Shown in pieces: positions 1 to 10,038 of a DNA stretch of 64,000 bases (within the stretch, counting starts at the first letter, position 1; each line of letters starts with the position of its first letter). Source of the DNA: Rhea pennata (taxonomy: Eukaryota; Chordata; Aves; Rheiformes; Rheidae); contig NC_084676.1 of assembly GCF_028389875.1 (NCBI RefSeq), positions 1,674,001-1,738,000 of the forward strand, read 5' to 3'. Under the pieces are notes generated by a model that had not been told where the DNA came from, did no database searches, and saw only the letters and a program-made list of their open reading frames with translations. Position numbers and translations under genes: made by a program.

Positions 1-325
1 TTATCAATGTGTACAAGTTCCTGAAGGGAGGGTGTCAAGGGGATGGGGACAAAATCCTGTGACAGGACAAGAGGCAATGGGCAGGAATTGAAGCACAGGA
101 AGTTCCGCCTGAACATGAGGGGGAACTTCTTCACTGTGAGAGTGACAGAGCACTGGACCAGGTTGCCTAGAGAGGTTGTGGAGTCTCCTTCTCTGGAGAT
201 CTTCAAGGCCCACCTGGATGCAGCCCTGTCTACCATGCTCTGGGTGACCCTGCTGAGTGGGGAGGTTGGACTAGATGATCTCCAGAGGTCCCTTCCAACC
301 TCACTGATTCTAGGATTCTATGATT
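1..325 (+). mobile_element. CR1-type LINE, 3' end fragment
   Basis: The stretch reads like the 3' part of an avian/sauropsid CR1 LINE: a run resembling 'cctgaagggagggtgtcaag', then 'gagagtgacagagcactgg', 'gagaggttgtggagtctcc', 'ctagatgatctccagaggtc', and an end in the CR1-style tail 'gattctaggattctatgat'. CR1 copies are usually 5'-truncated and end in short octamer-like repeats rather than poly(A), which fits. The left end is cut by the window edge. No reverse transcriptase reading frame is present, so this is a dead tail. Family is assigned from remembered consensus, not a search. Confidence 0.85.
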
Positions 326-1172
326 TACACTTATGGCTTCACAGGCATAGAGGTGGAGCAGGCCACCTAGCATAAAATGTGTGGGAGCTCATGCAAGTCT
401 CTGGAAATGAGGGAAAGGGCTCTCCCCTTCTGTGTAAGCCAAAGCAATCATTTGGGGCCTAGCTTGCAACCGGAGGCCTCACTGGCTTGCAGGGGCTCTG
501 GGGGTGAATTTTCAAGGCAGACTTGTGGGAAAACAGCTGTGAATTACCGTAGTGAAGCACTTGCCTCACTGGGGTCCCCTGCAGGCATTGGCTGTGTACA
601 TTGATAACCAAAACGGAATGAGAAATCTGAGGTGCTGCTTTGTGAGAAGGAACTTGGGGAGAACACTTGTATATGCCGCCACCAATTGCTTACTCCAAAA
701 GGTAAGTGGGAGGTAAACAGGAACAACTGCCTACCCTCTGGCACCTCTGATACCCCTCTTTACAGCTGGCCGCACACTAACACGGTATGGTCTGGTGCAG
801 AGTGCTTCTGGCAAAGAAGCACGTGGCTTCCTCTTGGTGTGGCGTCCTGCATTCCATCCCGGGGCTGCAACTAGGCCTTCTCCAGCGGCAGAAGGAAGGC
901 CACAGTTGCTGGCAGGCATACTTTGAGCACACGAGCAGTGTGTTAAAATGTGAGATCGTTGTTATGGTGGGCCTCGAGCTGCAGAGATTTCAGCCAAGCC
1001 CACCTCAATGGCTTTATGGACAGAACCAGAGTCAGTGTCAGGCTGTGCTCAGAACCTGCTGTGTTTTGCACTTGTCTTTTCTCTGCCAACCAGGTACAGA
1101 GGTAGAGGGAAGGAGCAAGTTTAAGGAGCGGTTCAGTTATATTGGTATGGTATCATGTGTGTTATCCCTGGT
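326..1172. repeat. Duplicated intergenic segment (copy 1 of pair with 11582-12472)
   Basis: From 'ttacacttatggcttcacag' to about 1172 this sequence closely matches 11582-12472, with only scattered base changes and small indels. Both share the marks 'gcataaaatgtgtgggagct' and 'ggtctggtgcagagtgcttc'. A more diverged relative of the same segment lies in every array spacer (for example about 23810-24660). It has no gene: the short open frames here are not related to any family I recognise. It is best read as ancestral protocadherin spacer that was copied along with genes. Confidence 0.8.
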
Positions 1173-1710
1173 GCCCAGCTTTCTCAGTCAGCATTACTTG
1201 TCGCTTTTGCTCTAAGCAGCGGCTCATTAGGGTTCCTCACACACAAATACGATGGGTGCACATGGTCTTGTTCCTGCCGGCTAACTGCTGAATTATTTTG
1301 GCCGTGTTAGGGTTGGCATGGAGCGTGGGGCATGTGCGTGTACTTTGCTTTTGCACTGCCTTTAGCTTGGGCCAGGTATTCAACGAATGTGCTGGGTCGT
1401 AACTCATTTCATTGCCTTTTGCTTAGGATTCAGGTATTCCTGTGAATGTTAGCTTTGGGGGAGAGATGTACAATCTTGTTAGTGGCGCATCTTACACCTT
1501 CTTCAGATGTGCTTGAGAAGGATGAGACTGTCTTTAAGCAGAGACTTCAGTGACCTAGCTGCTACTGTGTTTTGTACTTGCCTTTTCTCTGCCAACCAGG
1601 TATGGAAGAACAGAAAAGGAGCAAGCTTAATAAGCAGCTCAGTAAGGTTAGCAGAGAGTCACACATGTTGCCTTCGGGGTCCATAATTCTCAAACAAATA
1701 CGATTTGCTC
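1061..1710. repeat. Internal direct repeat in spacer (1061-1255 and about 1567-1710)
   Basis: Two copies of a segment beginning 'tgtgttttg(c/t)acttg(t/c)c' and containing 'ttttctctgccaaccaggta' lie about 505 bp apart; both also contain 'acaaatacgat'. The part between them (about 1390-1560) resembles the spacer at the right edge of the window (about 63670-63850; both contain 'tattcctgtgaatg'). The block therefore looks like two spacer ends joined by unequal exchange. No coding content is seen. Confidence 0.6.
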
Positions 1711-1859
1711 TTTTGTCTTTATGAACAAAACGCAGAAAAAAATCCTGACACATACGTCCACTAGTCCCCGCCGCCACTCTCACCCTGCTGGAGAACAGTT
1801 TGCGAGGACTAAGCGCAGGCGTGGCGAGGGACTCTCCGCGCAGAGGAAGGAGAGCAGCC

Positions 1860-2191
1860 AGCCGATCCGCGGACATCAGCAGCGCTGCTGTGCGTTTGGC
1901 TGCTCTCCTCGGGCTGCTGGGCGGCGCCGGAGCGGCTGCTCAGCTACCGCCTCACTGACATCGCGTCCTTCCCGCCCACCGCGCCTGCGTGGCGGAGAAC
2001 AACGCGGCGGGCGCGGCGGTGCTGCGCGTCCGCACGCGGGACGCGGACGCGGGCGCCAACGGGCGCGTGAGCTACTGGCTGGCGGGCGGCAGCGCGGGCG
2101 AGGCGGCGGCGGCGCCCTACGTGTCGGTGGAGGCGCGGAGCGGCGCGCTGTACACGCAGCGCTCCTTCGACTAGGAGCAGTGCCGCGAGTT
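1860..2191 (+). pseudogene. Mosaic remnant of a gamma-B-type protocadherin exon
   Basis: Three pieces of a gamma-B exon are fused with most of the gene missing. Bases 1883-1938 read as the end of a signal peptide and start of EC1 (ALLCVWLLSSGCWAAPERL; intact paralogs have CCRAAPERL). Bases about 1936-1966 match EC2 of the array genes (LLSYRLTD against LLSYQLTD). Bases about 1984-2191 match the EC5 start (AENNAAGAAVLRV... to RSFD), where a TAG replaces the tyrosine codon of SFDYEQ at 2172-2174. Homology stops abruptly at 2191 beside a pyrimidine-rich tract. EC1 to EC4 and everything after EC5 are absent, so this cannot make a protocadherin. The EC5 part is still about as GC-rich as, and very similar to, the live copies, so the remnant is recent or was lately converted. 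Confidence 0.85.
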
Positions 2192-2204
2192 CGGGTGCTC
2201 TGCC

Positions 2205-2345
2205 ACGGAGCCTTCTCCTTCTCTTCCTTCTCCTTCTTTCTCCTTCTCATTTTTCCCTTTCCCTTTTGGGTTCCCTTTCCAATTCACCTTTCCCTTTTCC
2301 CCTTGCCCTGCCCCTGCCCTTTTTCCTTCTCCAGTCGGAGCTCTA
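2205..2345. repeat. Pyrimidine-rich low-complexity tract
   Basis: About 140 bp made largely of CTTCTC, TTCC and CCCTTTTCC runs, right after the remnant exon. It has a strong C+T bias on the + strand and no coding content. It may mark the junction where the remnant was broken. Confidence 0.75.
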
Positions 2346-2826
2346 CCTTTTGATGCGAGGAAGCCCTCACCGTGCGCCAGGCGCAGGAACAGGGAGTCCG
2401 CAAAGCCTGTGAGCCCCCTTCGGGTTTCCCCGCTGACCGCCGCGGCCGCTCTGCCGCGCTTGCCCAGCGGCGCCCCGGGCTCGCGGCTCGCGGCGGCTCG
2501 GCCGGGCTCGGGCGGCGGCGCGGGGCGGGCGAGCGCTCGGCCGGGCCGGCGGCAGCAGTCCCCGCCGCGGGCCGCAGGGTGGTGCTGTTGGCCAAGGCGG
2601 CGCTGCCGCGGCGCTGCGGCGCGGGGAGGCGGCGGCGGCGGCGGGCGGGGCGGCTGGCGGTGCTCGGAGCGAGCCGCTGCCGGGCCACCTCGGCCGCCCT
2701 CGGCGCCGCGGAGCGGACTCGGCGAGCAGGGGCGCCCGCCCGCGAGGCTGCCGGCTTTCCGAGCGCGAATTGCCCCGGAGGAGCGGGCAGCGATCCGCGA
2801 GACGCGGCGCGTCCGCCGAGCCCGGC
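2346..2826 (+). promoter_or_regulatory. CpG-rich promoter region of the beta-type gene, with CSE-like element
   Basis: About 480 bp of very GC-rich, CpG-dense DNA precede the probable start at 2827. At about 2578-2600 lies a CSE-like element (GCTGTTGGCCAAGGCG) about 240 bp before the ATG. It matches the element before the gamma-B gene at 15315 (ACTGTTGGCCAACGCGG). A frame stays open through the whole region from an ATG at 2409, but its product is low-complexity Arg/Ala/Gly and has no signal peptide, so it is not taken as coding. Confidence 0.65.
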
Positions 2827-5249
2827 ATGGCGTCTGCAAGGCAAGTGCTTTGTCTCTGTGCTTTTCTGTGCGTGCCGCAGGCTACTCCGTCGCCGAGGAG
2901 AGGGAGAGCGGCTCCCTGGTGGCTCATGTCGCCAAGGACGTGGGGCTGGACGTGGCGCAGCTGCGGGCTCGCGAGGCCCGCCTTGTTTCGGAGGACAGCC
3001 GGCAGTATTTTCGCTTAGACCCCCGCACCGGCCGCCTGGCAGTTAGGGAGAGGATCGATCGGGAGGAGATCTGCGGCCAGGCCGTCACGTGCACCGTCCC
3101 CTTTGAGTTACTGCTGGCCAACCCGCTGCAGTTCTTTCGCATCGAAGTGGCCGTAGAGGATATCAATGACCACGCGCCAGTTTTCCCGGAGGAACAAGTG
3201 ACTTTTAAGATCCCGGAAACGAGCGATCCGGGGTCCCGTTTCCCGCTGGAGGGGGCTCGGGACCTAGATGTTGGCAGCAACAGCCTGCAGGCCTACAGCA
3301 TCACTCCCGAGAACGAGCATTTCAGCGTCTTTTTCCTGAGTCACAATGAAGGCGACAGTTCTGCCGAATTAGTCCTGGAAAAGGCGCTGGACAGAGAGGA
3401 GCAAGAGGAGATTGCTTTCAGCCTGATTGCCACAGACGGGGGCTCTCCGCCCTGCAGCGGGACGGCCCAGGTCCGCATCCTTGTCCTGGACGTAAATGAC
3501 AACGCTCCCGTCTTCACTCAGGAACGTTACAGAGGACAGATTTTGGAAAATGCCCCGGAGGACTCGGTGGTTCTCCGTGTGGTCGCAACTGACGCGGATG
3601 CGGGGGTTAACGGGGAGATATCATACTCGTTCAGTCAAGCGGTGGGGCACAGCCCCTCGGCATTCAAGATCGACCCGCTGAGTGGTGAAATTCGTGTCAG
3701 CCAGCCTCTGGATTTCGAAGCGGCGGAGAAACACGAGCTCAGCGTGCGCGCCACTGACGGCGGGGGTCTCTCCGCGCTCTGCAGGGTGGTGGTGGAGGTG
3801 GCGGATGTGAACGACAACGCGCCGGAGCTAGTGGTGAGTTCCTTCAGCAGCCCCCTGGCCGAGAGCGCCTTGCCCGGGACGGTGGTGGGCCTCTTTGTCG
3901 TTAAGGACCGGGACGCCGGGGACAACGGGAAGGTCGTCTGTTCGCTGCAGGAGCAGCCGGCTTTCTCGCTGAGGCCCGCCTACAAGAATTACTACGAGCT
4001 GGTGACAGCGAGCGCCCTGGACCGGGAGGAGACGGCGCAGTACGTCCTCGCCGTCACGGCGGCCGACGCGGGGTCCCCGCCCCTCACGACCACGCAGACC
4101 TTCACGGTGGACATCTCCGACGTCAACGACAACGCGCCCGTCTTCAACCAGACGTCGTACACCATGTACGTGCGTGAGAACAACGAGCCGTCCGCGCTCG
4201 TCGGGGCCGTCCAGGCCGCGGACCGGGACGTGGGGCCCAACGCCAAGGTGACCTATTCGCTGGCGCCGGGCCGCCCCGCGGAGCGGGGCCCGCGCTCCTA
4301 CGTCTCCGTGAACTCCGAGAACGGGAACGTGTTTGTGCTGCGGCCGCTGGACTACGAGCAGCTGAGGCAGCTGGAGGTGGTGGTGAGCGCCGCCGACTCG
4401 GGCTCGCCGCCCCTCAGCGCCAACGTCACCGTCCGCGTCCTGGTGGTGGACGAAAACGACAACGCGCCCGTGGTCCTGCACCCGGCGCAGGACAGCTCGC
4501 CGCCGTCCAGCGAGCTGGTGCCCACGTCGGCCGAGGCGGGCTACCTCGTCACCAAAGTGGTGGCCGTCGACGCCGACTCGGGGCAGAACGCGTGGCTTTC
4601 GTACCACCTGCTCAAGGCAACGGACCCCGGGCTCTTCGCCGTGGGGACCCAAAGCGGGGAGGTGCGGCTGAGGAGGCCGCTGACGGAGAGGGACGCCGTG
4701 AAGCAGAAGCTGGTCGTCCTGGTGCGGGACAACGGGCGGCCGCCGCTGTCCGCCACCGCGGCGCTGGGCGCGCTGCTGCTCGATGGCTTCTCGGACGCGC
4801 ACATGCCGCGCAGCGGCCTGGCCGCGGAGGACGAGGGCGGCTCCCTGACGCTTTATTTAATCCTCTCGCTGGCCTTCGTCTCGATCCTCTTCCTCGCTTC
4901 GGCCGCAGCCTTCGTCGCTTGCAAGGTGTGCAAGAGGAAGGCGCTGAAAGAGGGCCCCGTGCTTTACGGCCCCGGCGACTTCCAGAGCAGCCTGGCCGAC
5001 GCAGCCGGCACGGCGACTCTGCCGCACGCCTACTGCTACGAGGTCAGCCTCACAACGGGCTCGGGCAGCAGCGAGTTCAAATTCCTGAAGCCGGTCCTCG
5101 CCGGCCTGCCGCCGCAGCGCTGCGGCACGGCCGCGGGCGCGGCCGGCGAAGAGGATCTCGCCGGGGACTTCCCCCCCGCCGGGGACCCGCGTCCGCAGAG
5201 CCATGGGACGCTGCCGGCGGGACCGTTCAGCAGGCTGGCCTTCGAGTAG
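2827..5249 (+). CDS. PCDHB: Beta-type clustered protocadherin, single exon (signal peptide out of frame)
   Basis: Homophilic calcium-dependent cell-adhesion protein of the neuronal plasma membrane. The ectodomain frame is open from before 2880 to the TAG at 5247-5249. EC1 starts at YSVAEERESGS; EC junctions are DINDHAPVF (about 3159), DVNDNAPVF (3489), DVNDNAPEL (3804), DVNDNAPVF (4119) and DENDNAPVV (4449). A membrane helix lies at about 4845-4920, followed by basic CKVCKRK. Beta hallmarks are DINDHAPVF, the tail motif EFKFLKP and a stop inside the exon with no splice donor, so no constant region is added. The best signal peptide, MASARQVLCLCAFLCVPQ from the ATG at 2827, is in another frame from EC1; they would meet near 2880. 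The only in-frame ATG (2409) lies before the CSE and gives no signal peptide. This is either a sequencing indel or a recent lesion in an otherwise intact gene. Beta type is inferred from motifs remembered from mammals. Confidence 0.85.
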
Positions 5250-6284
5250 CGCCACGGGAGCAAATCAACGGCTTGATGCCTCCCTCCCCAAACGGCGTGC
5301 AATGCCCTCACTTGGCTGACCGTGGATTTGCTGCCGCCACCAGCCCCACCAGGAAAAAAAAAAAAAAAAAGAAAGAAAGAAAGAAAGAAAGAAAGAAAAA
5401 AGAAAGAAAAAGAAACTAAAAGTTGTCTTCCTCAATTTGTTCCTAATTATTTAATTGTTTTCCTTTCTTCTGTGGTCGTTTCTGAAGTGCTTGCGGGGCA
5501 GAATTAATTCTGGAGTGTCCCATTCAGCCCTTGATGACTCTTGGAAGTCCTCACATCCATCCCTTTTGAATCGCCCTCTTCCACCTTATCAGTCGGTAGA
5601 GGTAGTTTTGTGCGGGTGCAGATGACTCAGCTTGTCGGGGGAGATTAATAAAACGCCCAGCCAGGTCTCCCTCGTACCCGAAACTGGTGGGTGTGGGCGG
5701 GGAGGGAGGGAGGCGATGTCCTGGAAGTCGCTTCGGAGAGATAGCAGGATTCGTGATGCCGGGATAGACTGTAACAATACCAAACCGTGCAAAGGGTTTA
5801 AATCTGAGCGGATGGTTGTAGAGAAACTGCGCGTGTCTCTTCAGGGCTTTCCTCTGAAGTTAGAACTGACGTGAAGGGCCGATGCTGTATTCGTCGTCGC
5901 AAGCTCTGCAATCTCCCCCCCCACACACACACACACACGCCCCCTAATTTTCCTTTCTGTATGCTAACTCTCTGTTATCGGTGTTTTCCCCGTGCTCTGA
6001 ACATCGGGGCTGCCACTCGCAATGTATGAATGCCTTGTGTGAGCGATGACTGTGGAGCACTAAGTGTTCTGAAACCCTGGCGTTGTATGCAATTGCCGCT
6101 ACAAAGTGGAAAAGTGTAAGCGTCCTTTGGCAATAGAAAACAATAAAAATATAAACATAATTAAAAAATCTCTCGGGGGCCATTCCTGCAATAAAATATA
6201 ACTGGTATGCGGCAGCAGCTGTGGCCACGTATTTCCATCATTCCACCCTCCATAAAAGAACCAAGGTGTGAGGGTTTTTTGTGG
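5250..6284 (+). other. 3' UTR and downstream spacer of the beta-type gene
   Basis: This stretch has no gene. It holds an A-rich then GAAA microsatellite (about 5353-5418), a short CA repeat (about 5922-5938), and three AATAAA hexamers at 5647-5652, 6142-6147 and 6190-6195. The first lies about 400 bp after the stop and is the best candidate poly(A) signal for a single-exon transcript, which would need its own 3' end because it does not splice to constant exons. Confidence 0.6.
5353..5418. repeat. A-rich / (GAAA)n microsatellite
   Basis: A run of about 17 A is followed by repeated GAAA units and then degenerate A/G-rich sequence, about 100 bp after the stop of the beta-type gene. It is simple-sequence DNA in the 3' UTR. 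Confidence 0.9.
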
Positions 6285-6708
6285 TGCGGGGAAGGGGCTG
6301 CAGAAGACCTGAGTTCAATGGGCCTATTTAGCCTGGAGAAGAGAAGATTGTGTTTCTGTGTGGGAGAGATCTTCTCAATGTCTAAAAGTACCTGAAGGGA
6401 GGGTGTCAAGGGGAAGGTGCCGAACTCTTTCCAGCTGTCCCATGCAAAAAGACAAGAGGCAACAGGCAAAAACTGAACGGCAGGAAGTTCGCCTGAACGT
6501 GAGGAGGAATTTCTTCACTGTGAGAGTGACAGAGCACTGGAGCAGGTCGCCCAGACAGGTTGTGGAGTCTCCTGCTCTGGAGATATTCAAAGCCCGCCTG
6601 GATACAACCCCGTCTACCATGCTCTAGGTGACCCTGCTTGAGAAGGGGGGTTGCACTCGATGATCCCCAGAGGTCCCTTCCAACCTTAGCGATTCCGTGA
6701 TTCTGTGA
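6285..6708 (+). mobile_element. CR1-type LINE, 3' end fragment
   Basis: A second CR1-like tail in the same orientation as the one at the window start. Marks in order: 'cctgagttcaatgggcctat', 'agcctggagaagagaag', 'cctgaagggagggtgtcaag', 'gagagtgacagagcactgg', 'caggttgtggagtctcctg', 'ccccagaggtcccttccaac', ending 'gattccgtgattctgtga'. It is 5'-truncated with no open reverse transcriptase frame. It differs from the first copy at many sites, as expected for separate old insertions. Together the two CR1 tails bracket the remnant and the beta-type gene. Confidence 0.85.
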
Positions 6709-7397
6709 GCACCACGGGCTATCGGCCCTACACCTGCCGTGGCCCTGCGCATGCAAAGGCGCCTGGAAGTCAGAGAGGTGCTGCTCCAGAGCCCCGCTTG
6801 TCCTTAGCGACGTGCTGGAGCGAAGGCGCAGTGTGAGCACGTGGGCTCCACAGACAGCTGTACCTAGAATGGCAGCTGTAGGACCTTACCTACAGAGGTA
6901 CACACAAATGCGTTATTTAGAAACGTGTCTGGATTTAGAGGTGTCGGCGGGTTCATAGGAGGGGGCATCTCAGAGACACACGGGTTCCTTTTCCTTTTAA
7001 TGGTCGTGTGTTATAATACAGAGAGTGCCTGCAGAAAGCAAAAGCCTGTATTTTCTCCCCCACGAGACGGCCACGCTGCTGCTGCAGCCTGTCTTGCCCA
7101 GGTTCCTGTTGCGCCTGAAACTCCTTCCCCTCACATCCGACCATGCCCTTTCTGCACCGTTGCTCAAGTCTTTGAATGCTGCTGGAAGTTGTTTGGAATC
7201 TGACGTGTAGATCTGCGGAGCATGGTGGGGTGAAGACACGGCTGAATCGTGAAGGTGTGCTCTCGCGTCTCGGTGCAGTATCGTGAAGCGTGTTGTAAGC
7301 CGAGATTCGCATATGCGCATAAGAACGAGCGGAGAGGAGCGGAGCAGCGATTAGCTTTGCCGGCGCTAGAGCGCTGCAGTGATTCCTGGAGGCTGCA
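6709..7397. other. Spacer upstream of gamma-A gene 1, shared with gamma-A gene 2
   Basis: No gene. From about 6800 this sequence is nearly identical to 60255-60725 upstream of the second gamma-A gene ('gtgagcacgtgggctccaca', 'cgggttcctttt' region). The second copy lacks 124 bp that are present here at 7079-7202, with short matching bases (CTG) at the joint. The shared flank shows that the two gamma-A genes arose by duplication that included their promoters. Confidence 0.75.
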
Positions 7398-7424
7398 AGT
7401 GTCGCTGTCTGCTCACGATGGGCC
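7398..7424 (+). promoter_or_regulatory. CSE-like promoter element of gamma-A gene 1
   Basis: AGTGTCGCTGTCTGCTCACG sits about 180 bp before the ATG at 7594. It aligns loosely with the element before the gamma-B genes (GGGTGCCGCTGTTGCCCGAT). The core CGCTGT is shared. The role as a CSE is inferred from position and similarity. Confidence 0.5.
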
Positions 7425-7593
7425 GCTCGGCAGCCCGAGAGCGCGAGAAGAGAAGCGAGCCCGAGAGAGAGGAGCCGCCGGAGTGCAAGGACAGCGCAGG
7501 AAAGAGCAGGGTGCGGTCGGAGCCGGCTTGTGCTGTTGGCAGTGGAGATTCAGCCGGGAGGAGAGCGGCGGAAGCGGTGGCCCGAGCTTTGAA

Positions 7594-10038
7594 ATGTGGC
7601 CGCGAGAGAGGCGCCGGGACCGCCGAGGGCGAGCGCTGCTGTGGTGCGCCTGGGTGGCGGCGTGGGAGCTGGCGCGGGGGCAGCTGCGCTACTCGGTGCC
7701 CGAGGAGATGCAGAAGGGCTCTTTCGTGGGCGACGTGGCCAAGGACCTGGCGCTGGAGCTGGCGGCGCTCCGCGACCGCGGCGCCCGTGTAGTGTCCGAA
7801 GGTAGGAGTCAGTATTTTGCTCTGCATGAGAAGACCGGCCATTTAGTGACGGCGGCACGGATAGACAGAGAGCAGGTCTGCAGGCGGCTGCTGGAGAAAT
7901 GTGTGCTGCACTGTGAGGTGATAGTGGAGGGCGAAATGAAGGTTTATGCCATCGAAGTGGAAGTCAGGGACATTAATGATAACGCGCCCGTTTTCAAGGA
8001 AGTGCAGATGGAGGAAAAAATGAGCGAGACAACAGCTCCGGGATCACGTTTTCCTCTGGCTGAGGCTCACGACCCGGACAGCGGGAGCAATTCCGTGCAG
8101 CGCTACGAGCTGAGCGGCGACGAGCACTTCTCCCTGGCCGTGCAGACGGCACCCGATGGGGAGAAGCGTCCCGAGCTGGTGCTGGCGAAGGCGCTGGACC
8201 GGGAGGAAAGCGCCTTTCACGACCTGGTGCTCAGGGCGGTGGACGGCGGGGAGCCGGCGCGCACGGGCACGGCGCGGATCCGCGTGGTCGTGCTGGACGC
8301 GAACGACAACGCGCCGGTGTTCAGCCAGGCGGTGTACACGGTGCGCGTGCGGGAGGACGTGCCCGTGGGCTCCACGCTGCTCACCGTGAGGGCCACCGAT
8401 GCCGACGACGGGCTGAACGGAGAGGTGAAATACTCACTGAAGAAAGGCACGGACATGGCATCAGACATGTTCCGGCTGGACACGGAAACGGGAGCGATCA
8501 CCCTTGTTAGGAGCCTGGACTTCGAAGAAGGCGATTCCTACGAACTGGGGGTGCAAGCGAAGGACGGCGGCGGCCTTTCTGACACAGCAAAAGTCGTGAT
8601 CGCGGTGACTGACGTGAACGACAACGCGCCCGAGATCTCCGTGCGGTCGCTGGTGAGCGCGGTGTCCGAGGACTCTCCGGCCGGGACGGTGGTGGCCCTG
8701 CTGCACGTGCAGGACCGGGACTCGGGGTCGAACGGGGAGGTGAGGTGCTCGCTGGGCGCGGGGCTGCCGTTCCGCCTGCGGAGCTCGCTGGGCAGCTACT
8801 ACAGCGTGGTGACAGCGAGGGAGCTGGACCGCGAGGAGGTGTCGGAGTACAACGTGACGGTGCGGGCGACGGACGGCGGGTCGCCGGCGCTGTGGAGCAG
8901 CGCGGTGCTGCCGCTGCGGGTGCTGGACGTGAACGACAACGCGCCGGTGTTCGCGGAGGCGCGCTACAGCGCCCGGCTGCGCGAGAACAACGCCAAGGGC
9001 GCGCTGGTGCTGCGGGTGCGGGCGGCGGACGCGGACTGGGGGCAGAACGCGCGTGTGCGGTACCGGCTGTGGGAGGGGCAGGTGCGGGGCGCGCCGCTCT
9101 CGTCGTACGTGTCGGTGCACGCGGAGACGGGCGCGCTGTACGCGCTGTGCTCCTTCGACTACGAGGAGGTGCGCGAGGTGGGGCTGTGGGTGCAGGCGGA
9201 GGACGGGGGCGCGCCGGCGCTGAGCAGCAACGTGTCGGTGCGGCTCTTCATCGTGGACGAGAACGACAACGCGCCGCAGGTGCTGTACCCGCCACCGGCG
9301 GCAGCAGCAGCAGCGGGTCCGGGCTTGGGCTGGACGGGCGTGGAGCTGGCGCCGCGCTCGGCGGAGCCCGGGGCGCTGGTGGCCAAGGTGGTGGCGGTGG
9401 ACGCGGACTCGGGGCAGAACGCGTGGCTCTCCTACGAGCTGGCCAAGGCCACGGAGCCGGGGCTCTTCCGCGTGGGGCTGCACAGCGGCGAGGTGTACAC
9501 GGCGCGGTCCCCGCTGGCGCGCGACGCGCTGCGGCAGAGCCTGGTGGTGGTGGTGAAGGACCACGGGCAGCCGGCGCTGTCGGCCACGGCCACGCTGACG
9601 GTGGTGCTGGCCGAGAGCGTGGCCGAGCTGCTCTCGGAGCTGGGCGGCGTGGCGGCGCCGGGCGAGCCCCCCGGCAGCCTGACGCGCTGGCTGGTGGTGG
9701 CCGTGGCGGCCGTGTGCTGCCTCTTCCTCGCCTTCCTGCTGGCGCTGCTGGCGCTGCACCTGCGGCGCTGGCGCCGCTCGCGGCTGCTGGCGGCGGACGG
9801 CGGCGCCTTGCGCGCCGTCCCGGCCTCGCCCTTCGTGGGCATCGACAGCGTCCGCGCCTTCCTGCACTCCTACTCGCACGAGGTCTCGCTCACGGCCGGC
9901 TCGCGCAAGAGCCAGCTCCGCTCCCCGGGCGCCAGCTGCTCCAACACGCTCACGCCCGCGCCGCCGCCCGACCAGTGCGCTGCGCTGCTGCCCCAGGAGC
10001 CCTCGAGCGCCGCCGGCCACAGCGGAGACGCCCTGCTG
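7594..10038 (+). CDS. PCDHGA: Gamma-A-type protocadherin variable exon (gene 1)
   Basis: Variable exon of 815 codons for a neuronal homophilic adhesion receptor. The start MWPRERRRDRRGRALLWCAW was chosen because it begins a basic-then-hydrophobic signal peptide (about 1-29) just before QLRYSVPEE; an in-frame ATG at 7249 lies before the promoter element. EC junctions: DINDNAPVF (126), DANDNAPVF (235), DVNDNAPEI (340), DVNDNAPVF (445), DENDNAPQV (555); EC6 follows. Membrane helix about 699-723, then a cytoplasmic part with SYSHEVSLTAGS, typical of gamma-A proteins. YSVPEE(M)xKGSFVG and RIDREQVC are gamma-A-like. The exon ends at CTG|GTGAGT (10038/10039) in phase 0, ready to splice to shared constant exons outside the window; without splicing the frame ends at 10098. 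The 3' part of EC4 onward is extremely GC-rich. Confidence 0.93.

Noticed and set aside
1-375. Short open frames in the CR1-like tails as host genes
   Set aside because: They lie in the 3' end of a LINE and match nothing else.
2409-2879. Upstream in-frame extension of the beta-type gene starting at 2409
   Set aside because: It spans the promoter element, is low-complexity and gives no signal peptide, which every clustered protocadherin needs.
2838-2880. A tiny GC-AG intron in the beta-type leader (AAG|GCAAGT to CCGCAG)
   Set aside because: About 40 bp is too short for vertebrate splicing, and removing it would not bring signal peptide and EC1 into one frame.
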